14,139 nucleotides of DNA, taken from assembly GCA_045805505.1 (NCBI GenBank), contig JBJMLA010000116.1:1-14139 (forward strand). Direction: 5' to 3'. A model generated the notes under the pieces. The model was given only the letters and a program-made list of their open reading frames with translations, searched no databases and was not told where the DNA came from. The position numbers and the translations under genes were made by a program. Below are positions 6,858 to 13,044 of this stretch, in pieces; the stretch's first letter is position 1; every line of letters starts with the position of its first letter. This DNA is from BP-464 sp045805505. GTDB taxonomy: Bacteria; Actinomycetota; Thermoleophilia; Solirubrobacterales; Solirubrobacteraceae.

Positions 6858-7955
6858 CTACTGGCCCAGCACGTCACGCAGGGTCTGCGCGACCTCGGCG
6901 ACCTGGCCCTCGGCGAGCTCCGGGAAGAACGGCAGCGCGATCGAGCTGGCCGACACCGCCTCGCAGACCGGGAACTCGCCCTCGCGATGGCCGAAGCGCT
7001 CGCGGTAGAAGCTCATCAGGTGGATCGCCGGCAGGTAGGGCTTGCTCTGCACGCCGCGCTCGTACAGCGCGCGGATCGTCTCGTCGCGATCGACCTCGGC
7101 CGGCAGCTGCACGACGAACACGAACCAGCCGCGCTTCTCCGGGCCGCGGTCCTCGCAGGGCAGCCCGAGGCCCTCGATGCCGGCCAGCGCGTCGCGGTAC
7201 CAGCCGGCGACGCGCGCCCGCGAGGCCAGCATGTCGTCGAGGCGCTCGAGCTGGGCGATCCCCAGCGCGCAGGCGATGTCGGACAGCCGGTAGTTGAAGC
7301 CCAGCCGGTCGTGGTCGAGCCAGTCCATGTCCGGCGCGCGGCCCTGGTTGCGCTCGGAGTCGATGGTCTGCTTGACGTCCTCGTGGCCCATCACGACGAT
7401 GCCGCCCTCGCCGGTGGTCATCTGCTTGTTGGCGTAGAAGGCAAAGACCGACGGGTGCTCGCGTGAGCCGACCGGCGAGCCGTCGGCGTAGGTGGCGCCC
7501 AGCGCCTCACAGGCGTCCTCGACGATCGGCAGCCCGAAGGACTCGAAGGCCTCCATGTCGACCGGCCAGCCGAAGATGTCGACCGGCAGCAGGGCCGTCG
7601 TCCGGTCGGTCACCGCGGCTCGCGCGGCGTCAGGGTCGAGGTCGAGCGTCACCGGATCGATGTCGGCGAACACCGGGGTCGCGCGCTCGAAGAGGATCGA
7701 GTTCGCGCTGGCCACGAACGAGAACGGCGACGTGACGACCTCGTCGCCCTCCTTGACCCCTGCGGCGCGCAGCGCGAGGTGCAGCCCGGCGGTGCCGCTC
7801 GACACTGCGCTGGCGTGGCGGCCGCCGACGCGCGCGGCGAAGTTGCGCTCGAACTCGGGGACCTTCGGGCCCAGCGACAGCCACCCGGAGCGCAGGACCT
7901 CGAGGACCAGCTCCTCCTCGCGGGCGCCCAGGACGGGCTTGGCGACCGGGATCAC
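6858..7955 (-). CDS. DegT/DnrJ/EryC1/StrS-family PLP aminotransferase
   Basis: This fold-type I PLP enzyme of 365 residues belongs to the family that usually aminates keto-sugars or inosose. The N-terminal I-P-V-A-K-P segment is typical. Cofactor contacts are visible: S-S-G-T-A-G-L-H-L (52-60) for the phosphate, E-D-A-C-E-A-L-G (146-153) with Asp147, which pairs with the pyridine nitrogen, and the Schiff-base lysine K177 in F-Y-A-N-K-Q-M-T-T-G-E-G-G. The F-N-Y-R-L-S-D segment (220-226) is a further family landmark. The GTG at 7955 is preferred because the match begins there and its GTGA overlaps the cimA stop by 4 bases. A 41-codon upstream extension in the same frame lies inside cimA. The substrate cannot be told from sequence. 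No sugar-nucleotide genes are adjacent, so a role in surface glycan or in amino acid metabolism is open. Confidence 0.9.
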   Translation of the reverse strand: MIPVAKPVLGAREEELVLEVLRSGWLSLGPKVPEFERNFAARVGGRHASAVSSGTAGLHLALRAAGVKEGDEVVTSPFSFVASANSILFERATPVFADIDPVTLDLDPDAARAAVTDRTTALLPVDIFGWPVDMEAFESFGLPIVEDACEALGATYADGSPVGSREHPSVFAFYANKQMTTGEGGIVVMGHEDVKQTIDSERNQGRAPDMDWLDHDRLGFNYRLSDIACALGIAQLERLDDMLASRARVAGWYRDALAGIEGLGLPCEDRGPEKRGWFVFVVQLPAEVDRDETIRALYERGVQSKPYLPAIHLMSFYRERFGHREGEFPVCEAVSASSIALPFFPELAEGQVAEVAQTLRDVLGQ

Positions 7956-9544
7956 ACCGGGAGATCGGTCGGCTGGGACTGCGGGCGCCGGCCGGGCTGC
8001 ATGCCGAACTCGATCGAGTCGACGAGCGCCTGCCACGAGGCCTCGATGAGGTTGGTCGAGACGCCCATCGAACCCCACACGTCCTGTCCGTCGGACGAGT
8101 CGACGGCGACTCTGATCACCGCGTCGGAGCCGTGGGTCTCGTCGAGGATGCGGACCTTGAAGTTGACCAGCTCGATCTCGCGCAGGTGCGGGAACGTGGT
8201 GCCGATGGCCTCGCGCAGCGCGCGGTCCAGGGCGTGGACCGGTCCGTTGCCCTCCGCGGTGGAGACGTAGCGCTCGCCGTCGACCCAGATCTTGATGGTC
8301 GCCTCGGTCTCGACCTTGCCGTCGGCGCGCTTCTCGACGATGACGCGCCAGCTCTCAAGCCGGAACAGCGGCTCGTACTCGCCGGCCTCCTTGCGGACCA
8401 GCAGCTCGAAGCTGCCGTCGGCGGCCTCGAACTGAAAGCCCTCGTGCTCGAGCGCCTTGACGCGCTCGACGATCCGCGAGACCGAGGCCTCGTCGACGTC
8501 GATGCCGGCGGCGCCGGCCTTCTCGGTGACCGTGCCGCGGCCGGCCAGCTCGGAGACCAGCAGGTCGCGGCGGTTGCCCACCAGCGACGGGTCGACGTGC
8601 TCGAAGGTCGAGGCGTTGGCGCGCACGCCGGCCGCGTGCATCCCGGCCTTGTGGGCGAAGGCGTGCTTGCCGACGTAGGGCTGGTCGGCGGCCGGGTTGC
8701 GGTTGAGCAGCTCATCGATGTAGTGCGCGGTGTCGGTCAGCCGGCCGAGCTGGTCGGCGCTGACGACCTCGACGCCCATCTTGAGCTGGAGGTTGGCGAT
8801 GATCGTGACGAGGTTGGCGTTGCCCGTGCGCTCGCCGATGCCGTTCATCGTGCCCTGGACCTGGGTGGCCCCGGCCTCGACCGCGGCGAGCGAGTTGGCC
8901 ACGGCGACGCCGGCGTCGTTGTGGCAGTGGATGCCGACGGCCGTTCCCTCGACCGAGGCGACGACGTCGGCGACCCCCGCCGCGATGCGCGCCGGCAGCG
9001 TGCCGCCGTTGGTGTCGCAGAGCACCACGCGCTCGGCGCCGGCCGTCGCGGCGGCCAGCACGCAGGCGATCGCGTAGTCGCGGTCGGCCTCCCAGCCCTC
9101 GAAGAAGTGCTCGGCGTCGAAGAGCACGCGCTTGCCGCGGCCGGCGAGGAAGGCGATCGACTCGCCGATCATCGCCAGGTTCTCCTCGCGCGAGACGCGC
9201 ACGACGGTGTCGACCTGGAAGGCCGAGGCCTTGCCGACCAGCGTGCAGACCGGCGCGAAGCAGTCGGCGAGCACGTTGAGGCCCTCGTCCTGCTCGGCGG
9301 TCACGCCACGCCGGCGGGTCATGCCGAACGCCGCGATCTGGGCATGGGTCAGCGTCTCGGCGGCCAGCAGCTCGAAGAGCTCGGCCTCCTTGGGGTTCGA
9401 CGACGGGAAGCCGGCCTCGATGAGGTCGACGCCGAGCTCGTCGAGGCGGTGCACGACGCGCACCTTCTCGCCCGCCGTCAGCGACATGCCGCCGCCGCCC
9501 ATCCCGTCGCGCAGGGTGGCGTCGTAGAGCTCGACGGGCTTCAC
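7952..9544 (-). CDS. cimA: Citramalate synthase-type enzyme (LeuA/CimA superfamily)
   Basis: This 530-residue Claisen-condensing enzyme resembles the long citramalate synthase family, which makes (R)-citramalate from pyruvate and acetyl-CoA as the entry to threonine-independent isoleucine synthesis. A TIM barrel spans about 4-275. It opens with Y-D-A-T-L-R-D-G (7-14, catalytic R12, metal ligand D13) and has the metal-binding H-C-H-N-D at 206-210 and G-x-G-E-R-T-G-N-A at 235-243. A linker contains H-K-A-G-M-H (298-303). A C-terminal regulatory LeuA-type domain (about 395-512) ends in the family motif S-x-N-I/L-I-E-A-S-W-Q-A-L-x-D-S-I-E. The loop after R-D-G reads M-G-G-G-G, where I recall Q and E as usual; see findings. 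Start is GTG at 9544, 3 nt after the ilvE stop. A 2-isopropylmalate synthase or homocitrate synthase role is less likely given the C-terminal motif. Confidence 0.88.
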   Translation of the reverse strand: MKPVELYDATLRDGMGGGGMSLTAGEKVRVVHRLDELGVDLIEAGFPSSNPKEAELFELLAAETLTHAQIAAFGMTRRRGVTAEQDEGLNVLADCFAPVCTLVGKASAFQVDTVVRVSREENLAMIGESIAFLAGRGKRVLFDAEHFFEGWEADRDYAIACVLAAATAGAERVVLCDTNGGTLPARIAAGVADVVASVEGTAVGIHCHNDAGVAVANSLAAVEAGATQVQGTMNGIGERTGNANLVTIIANLQLKMGVEVVSADQLGRLTDTAHYIDELLNRNPAADQPYVGKHAFAHKAGMHAAGVRANASTFEHVDPSLVGNRRDLLVSELAGRGTVTEKAGAAGIDVDEASVSRIVERVKALEHEGFQFEAADGSFELLVRKEAGEYEPLFRLESWRVIVEKRADGKVETEATIKIWVDGERYVSTAEGNGPVHALDRALREAIGTTFPHLREIELVNFKVRILDETHGSDAVIRVAVDSSDGQDVWGSMGVSTNLIEASWQALVDSIEFGMQPGRRPQSQPTDLPV

Positions 9545-9547
9545 GGG

Positions 9548-10507
9548 CTACGCGACCAGGTCTGAGGCGGCGGCCGCCTCGTAGAGCTCGGCCGGAACGG
9601 GGTCCAGCCACTCGCGGTAGCGCTCGGTCCGCCCGTGCAGGGCGTCCTCGTAGGCGGTCTGCACCGCGACCGTCAGCTCGCCGGGGCGGCCGGCGCCGAT
9701 CGTGTGGTCGTCGATCTCGCGCAGGGGCGTGAGCTCGGCGGCGGTGCCGCAGACGAAGACCTCGTCGGCGAGGTAGAGCTCGGAGCGGCTCATGTCGCGC
9801 TCGACGACCTCGATGCCCATGTCGCGCATGATCTGGATGATCGACTTGCGGCTGATGCCGTCGAGGATCGATGCGGCCTGCGGCGGCGTGTAGACGACGC
9901 CGTCGCGCACGATGAAGATGTTCTCTCCCGAGCCCTCGCAGACCATCCCGCGGTCGTCGAGGAGGATCGCCTCCTCGTAGCCGGCGTGATGGGACTCGAC
10001 CTTGGCGAGGATCGAGTTGAGGTACTGGCCCGTGGCCTTGGCCGCCGGGATCAGCGAGTCGGGGCTGATGCGCCGCCACGAGGAGACCTTCGCGCGGATG
10101 CCGTTGCGCTTGCCCTCCTCGCCGAGGTAGGCGCCCCACTCCCACGTTGCGATCGACACGTCGACCGGGGCGTCGAGGGGGAACAGGCCCATCGTGCCGT
10201 AGCCGCGGTTGACCAGCGGGCGGATGTAGCAGGAGCGAAAGCCGTTGCGGGCGATCAGCTCGAGCGTCGCGCTGCGCAGCGCCTCGCGCTCGAACGGGAT
10301 CGGCATGTAGTAGAGCTCGGCGCTCTTGAACAGCCGCTCGACGTGGTCGGCGTGGCGGAAGACCGCCGGCCCGATCTCGGTGTCGTAGCAGCGGACGCCC
10401 TCGAAGACGCCCGTGCCGTAGTGCAGGCCATGCGTGAGCACGTGGACCTTCGCGTCCTCCCACGGAACGAACTTGCCGTTCATCCAGATGAGGTCCGCTT
10501 GGTCCAT
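9548..10507 (-). CDS. ilvE: Branched-chain amino acid aminotransferase
   Basis: This class IV PLP aminotransferase of 319 residues moves amino groups between glutamate and the 2-oxo acids of leucine, isoleucine and valine. It shows the fold-type IV layout: H-G-L-H-Y-G-T-G-V-F-E-G-V-R at 26-39, Y-I-R-P-L at 94-98, the Schiff-base lysine K157 in I-P-A-A-K-A-T-G, and E-G-S-G-E-N-I-F at 191-198 for cofactor phosphate binding. G-T-A-A-E-L-T-P-L (254-262) closes the substrate pocket. Start choice: the ATG at 10507 lies 10 nt after AAGGAG (10523-10518). An in-frame GTG at 10516 would give a 4-base overlap with leuB but leaves only 1 nt after the SD, so ATG is preferred. The gene sits between leuB and cimA, matching its pathway role. 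Confidence 0.96.
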   Translation of the reverse strand: MDQADLIWMNGKFVPWEDAKVHVLTHGLHYGTGVFEGVRCYDTEIGPAVFRHADHVERLFKSAELYYMPIPFEREALRSATLELIARNGFRSCYIRPLVNRGYGTMGLFPLDAPVDVSIATWEWGAYLGEEGKRNGIRAKVSSWRRISPDSLIPAAKATGQYLNSILAKVESHHAGYEEAILLDDRGMVCEGSGENIFIVRDGVVYTPPQAASILDGISRKSIIQIMRDMGIEVVERDMSRSELYLADEVFVCGTAAELTPLREIDDHTIGAGRPGELTVAVQTAYEDALHGRTERYREWLDPVPAELYEAAAASDLVA

Positions 10508-10512
10508 CGACG

Positions 10513-11544
10513 TCACGCTCCTTGCAGGTGCTCCAGGACGGCGGCGGCCGCTTCCGCGGTGGTCGCCGAGCCCCCGAGATCGGGTGTGCGAAGACCGGCG
10601 GCGAGCGCGCGGTCGACGGCCGATTCTACGGCAGAGGCCTCGTCCTGCATGGAAAATTGGTGGCGCAGCATCATGGCCGCGGACAGGAACATCGCCAGCG
10701 GGTTGGCGATCCCCCGGCCCGCGATGTCGGGGGCCGAGCCGTGGACCGGCTCGAACATGCCCGGGGTCCCGTCCTCGCCCAGCGAGGCGCTGGGCAGCAG
10801 GCCGAGCGAGCCGGTCAGCATGGACGCCTCGTCGCTGAGGATGTCGCCGAACATGTTCTCGGTGACGATGACCTCGAAGTGGCGCGGATCCGAGACGAGC
10901 TTCATCGCGCACGAGTCGACGAGCTGGTGCTCGAGGACGATGTCGGAGAACTCTCGCTGGTGCAGCTCGGTGATGACCTCGCGCCACAGCCGTGAGGTCT
11001 CCAGGACGTTGGCCTTGTCGACGCTCGTGACGGTGCCCTTGGCGGCGTTGAACGCGACGCGGCCGATCCGCTCGACCTCCGCGCGGCTGTAGATGCACAG
11101 GTCGCTGGCCTCGTCGGCCGTGCGGGTCTTGGCGCCGAAGTAGATGCCGCCCGTGAGCTCGCGGACGACGAGGAAGTTGATCCCCGCCACGTCCTTGAGC
11201 GGCGAGGCGTCGGCCAGCGCGTCGAACGCCTTGACCGGGCGCAGGTTGGCGAACAGCCCGAGCGCCTTGCGCAGCCCCAGGAGGCCCTGCTCGGGACGCG
11301 GGGCGTCGGGATCGGTGGTGTCCCACTTGGGGCCGCCGACCGCGGCGAGCAGCACGGAGTCCGAGGCGCGGCACGCGGCGAGGACCTCGTCGGTCAGCGC
11401 GGTGCCGTGCGCGTCGATGGAGGCGCCGCCGAAGAGATGCTCGGTGAACTCGAAGTCCCCCAGCTCCCGGAGGAGCTGGAGCGTGGGCGCGGTGATCTCG
11501 GGTCCGATCCCGTCACCGGGGAGTACTGCGATGTGGTGGGCCAT
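10513..11544 (-). CDS. leuB: 3-isopropylmalate dehydrogenase
   Basis: This cytosolic NAD-dependent decarboxylating dehydrogenase of 343 residues oxidises 3-isopropylmalate in leucine synthesis. It can plausibly also act on 3-methylmalate in citramalate-based isoleucine synthesis. It has the N-terminal L-P-G-D-G-I-G-P-E (8-16), the substrate-binding A-N-L-R-P-V (99-104), the R-E-L-T-G-G-I-Y-F-G block (128-137) and V-D-K-A-N-V-L (175-181). The isocitrate/isopropylmalate dehydrogenase signature spans about 230-249 (N-M-F-G-D-I-L-S-D). H-G-S-A-P-D-I-A-G (268-276) contacts the cofactor. ATG at 11544 fits the conserved N-terminus. No Shine-Dalgarno sequence precedes it, and a palindrome ends 2 nt upstream, so translation may be leaderless. 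The gene probably starts a transcript that runs through ilvE, cimA, the aminotransferase gene, argH and mpg. Confidence 0.97.
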   Translation of the reverse strand: MAHHIAVLPGDGIGPEITAPTLQLLRELGDFEFTEHLFGGASIDAHGTALTDEVLAACRASDSVLLAAVGGPKWDTTDPDAPRPEQGLLGLRKALGLFANLRPVKAFDALADASPLKDVAGINFLVVRELTGGIYFGAKTRTADEASDLCIYSRAEVERIGRVAFNAAKGTVTSVDKANVLETSRLWREVITELHQREFSDIVLEHQLVDSCAMKLVSDPRHFEVIVTENMFGDILSDEASMLTGSLGLLPSASLGEDGTPGMFEPVHGSAPDIAGRGIANPLAMFLSAAMMLRHQFSMQDEASAVESAVDRALAAGLRTPDLGGSATTAEAAAAVLEHLQGA

Positions 11545-11546
11545 GA

Positions 11547-11573
11547 GGCGCCGAGGATATGACCCTCGGCGCC
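11547..11573 (-). promoter_or_regulatory. Perfect 10-bp palindrome with possible leuB promoter
   Basis: GGCGCCGAGG (11547-11556) and CCTCGGCGCC (11564-11573) are exact inverted copies around a 7-nt loop. They lie in the 42-bp gap between the protease stop (11587) and the leuB ATG (11544). On the minus strand TTGGGC (11581-11576), a 16-nt spacer and TATCCT (11559-11554) resemble a sigma70 promoter overlapping the palindrome. Transcription from it would start almost at the leuB ATG. The palindrome could be an operator on this promoter. It could also be a hairpin ending the protease transcript, but no T tract follows it. Confidence 0.4.
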
Positions 11574-11586
11574 CCGCCCAATGCGT

Positions 11587-12402
11587 CTAGAGGACCGGCG
11601 CGGTGGCGATCGCGTTGACCAGGTCGCCGTTGAACGGCTCGGTGCCGTTCACGACGCTGGCCGACGGGCCGCCGTGGCTGCGCATGTAGGCGATCTCGAG
11701 GCCGAGGTCGCCGACGCCGTTGGAGCCCGGAAGGGGCGCGATGGCGACGGTGCTCAGCACGCCCGCGGCCTGACCCGTGCTGGTCAGGAAGCCGGAGCCC
11801 GAGTCACCGGGGATGCCGGGGGTGACCGTGTAGACGGTCGTGCTCCAGCCGCCGGGGGTGCGCTCGACGACGAGGCCCTCCTTCGGGCTGAGCTTCTGGA
11901 CGCCGCCACGCAGCGACGAGTTGCCGTAGGTGAACACCGGCGCGCCCGTGTTGCCGAGCGCCGCCACGCCCGTCGGGCCGCCGAAGCCGGGGACCGACGG
12001 GTTGACCTTCGCCACGTCGGCGGAGTTCAGCTTGACCAGCGCGAGGTCGTTGTAGGCGCAGGTCTCCTCATCGGCCTCGCCGTTGGCCTGCATCGTGATC
12101 CACGAGTTGTAGACGAGCGTGCCGGGGTTGTCGGCGCCGGTCACCTCGACGGGCGTGCCGATCGGCAGCGACTGCGCAGTGCAGCCGTTCGTGTCGGTCG
12201 CGGCGCCGGTGCCCGAGCAGTGGGCCGCCTGGCCGATGTAGGTCGAGCCGCCGTCGGTGAACACGAAGTTCGCCGTGCACTGGGCGCCGGCCGTGTAGGT
12301 CTGGACACCGGGATGGATGGCGCCGGGCGCCGGGGCCCAGGCCGAAGCCGTGGCCGGGATGAGGGCGCACGCCGCCAGGGCGAGCGTCAGGGTCCGCTTC
12401 AA
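11587..12402 (-). CDS. Secreted S1-family (chymotrypsin-fold) serine protease
   Basis: This 271-residue exported protein has a Sec-type signal peptide (M-K-R, hydrophobic core, A-S-A at 19-21, likely cut before W22). The full catalytic triad is in order: His61 in A-A-H-C, Asp119 in Y-N-D-L-A-L, and Ser201 in G-D-S-G-S-G. Four cysteines in the mature part (42, 62, 74, 115) could form two disulfides. The residue six before the nucleophile, which sets S1 specificity in trypsin, is Pro195 rather than Asp, so trypsin-like cleavage after Lys/Arg is not expected. The start is a TTG at 12402 with GGGAGG (12417-12412) 9 nt upstream. No other in-frame start precedes it, and it begins exactly at the signal peptide. 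The target is unknown. The gene separates leuD from leuB and has no evident link to the amino acid pathway. Confidence 0.85.
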   Translation of the reverse strand: MKRTLTLALAACALIPATASAWAPAPGAIHPGVQTYTAGAQCTANFVFTDGGSTYIGQAAHCSGTGAATDTNGCTAQSLPIGTPVEVTGADNPGTLVYNSWITMQANGEADEETCAYNDLALVKLNSADVAKVNPSVPGFGGPTGVAALGNTGAPVFTYGNSSLRGGVQKLSPKEGLVVERTPGGWSTTVYTVTPGIPGDSGSGFLTSTGQAAGVLSTVAIAPLPGSNGVGDLGLEIAYMRSHGGPSASVVNGTEPFNGDLVNAIATAPVL

Positions 12403-12446
12403 GATGATCTGCCTCCCGAGAGATCGATGAATGAACGTCTGCGTCT

Positions 12447-12474
12447 GCCAAAGGTCCTACCACGGGCCTTTGGC
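12447..12474 (-). repeat. 8-bp inverted repeat between leuD and the protease gene
   Basis: GCCAAAGG (12447-12454) and CCTTTGGC (12467-12474) are perfect inverted copies separated by 12 nt. They lie in the 81-bp gap after the leuD stop and before the protease TTG. The repeat could be a weak terminator of the leuCD transcript, although no T tract follows on the minus strand, or an operator site for the protease gene. I see no convincing -35/-10 pair in this gap. Confidence 0.4.
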
Positions 12475-12483
12475 GCGCAAACA

Positions 12484-13044
12484 CTACAAAGCGGTGGTCA
12501 CCGGCCCGCTGCGCTCGCGATCGGATTCGTAGGCCTCGATCGCCTCGCCCTGCTGCAAGGTCAGGCCGATGTCGTCGAGCCCGTTGAGCAGCCGGTGCTT
12601 GATGTCCGGATCGATCTCGAACGACGCGGTGCCGCCGCTCCAGCGGACCTCCTGGGCGGCGAGGTCGACCTGCGCCTCGCCCGCCTCGGCGATGGCCTTG
12701 ACGGCGGCCTCGGGCAGCTCGACCGGCAGCAGCCCGATCTTGGTGCAGTTGGACTTGAAGATGTCGGCGAAGCTGGGTGCGATGACCGCCCGGAAGCCGT
12801 AGTCCTCGAGCGCCCACGGCGCGTGCTCGCGGCTCGACCCGCAGCCGAAGTTGTTGCCCGAGACGAGGATCTGCGTGGCGGGCAGGTCCCAGTCGGGCTC
12901 CTTGGCCCAGTCGTAGAACAGGAACTCGCCGAACCCCGTGCGCTCGACGCGCTTGAGGAACTGCTTGGGGATGATCTGGTCGGTGTCGATGTCGTCGCGC
13001 ATCAGCACGGCGACGCGGTCGGTGATCGTCTCGATGGCCTTCAT
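12484..13044 (-). CDS. leuD: 3-isopropylmalate dehydratase small subunit
   Basis: This 186-residue subunit pairs with LeuC to isomerise 2- to 3-isopropylmalate. With CimA present, the pair probably also converts citramalate to 3-methylmalate. The aconitase swivel domain is complete. It has D-D-I-D-T-D-Q-I-I-P near 17-26 and the substrate-recognition loop G-N-N-F-G-C-G-S-S-R-E-H-A at 63-75, followed by a conserved A-P-S-F-A-D-I-F-x-x-N-C stretch (89-100). Length falls within the bacterial LeuD range. Start ATG at 13044 overlaps the leuC stop as ATGA, and GGAGG (13056-13052) inside the end of leuC is spaced 7 nt from it. The two subunits are therefore translationally coupled. Confidence 0.97.
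   Translation of the reverse strand: MKAIETITDRVAVLMRDDIDTDQIIPKQFLKRVERTGFGEFLFYDWAKEPDWDLPATQILVSGNNFGCGSSREHAPWALEDYGFRAVIAPSFADIFKSNCTKIGLLPVELPEAAVKAIAEAGEAQVDLAAQEVRWSGGTASFEIDPDIKHRLLNGLDDIGLTLQQGEAIEAYESDRERSGPVTTAL

Noticed and set aside
10505..10516. GTG at 10516 as the ilvE start, which would match the GTGA overlaps elsewhere in the operon.
   Set aside because: AAGGAG would be only 1 nt from that GTG but is 10 nt from the ATG at 10507, and the conserved protein begins at the ATG. It stays a possible alternative.
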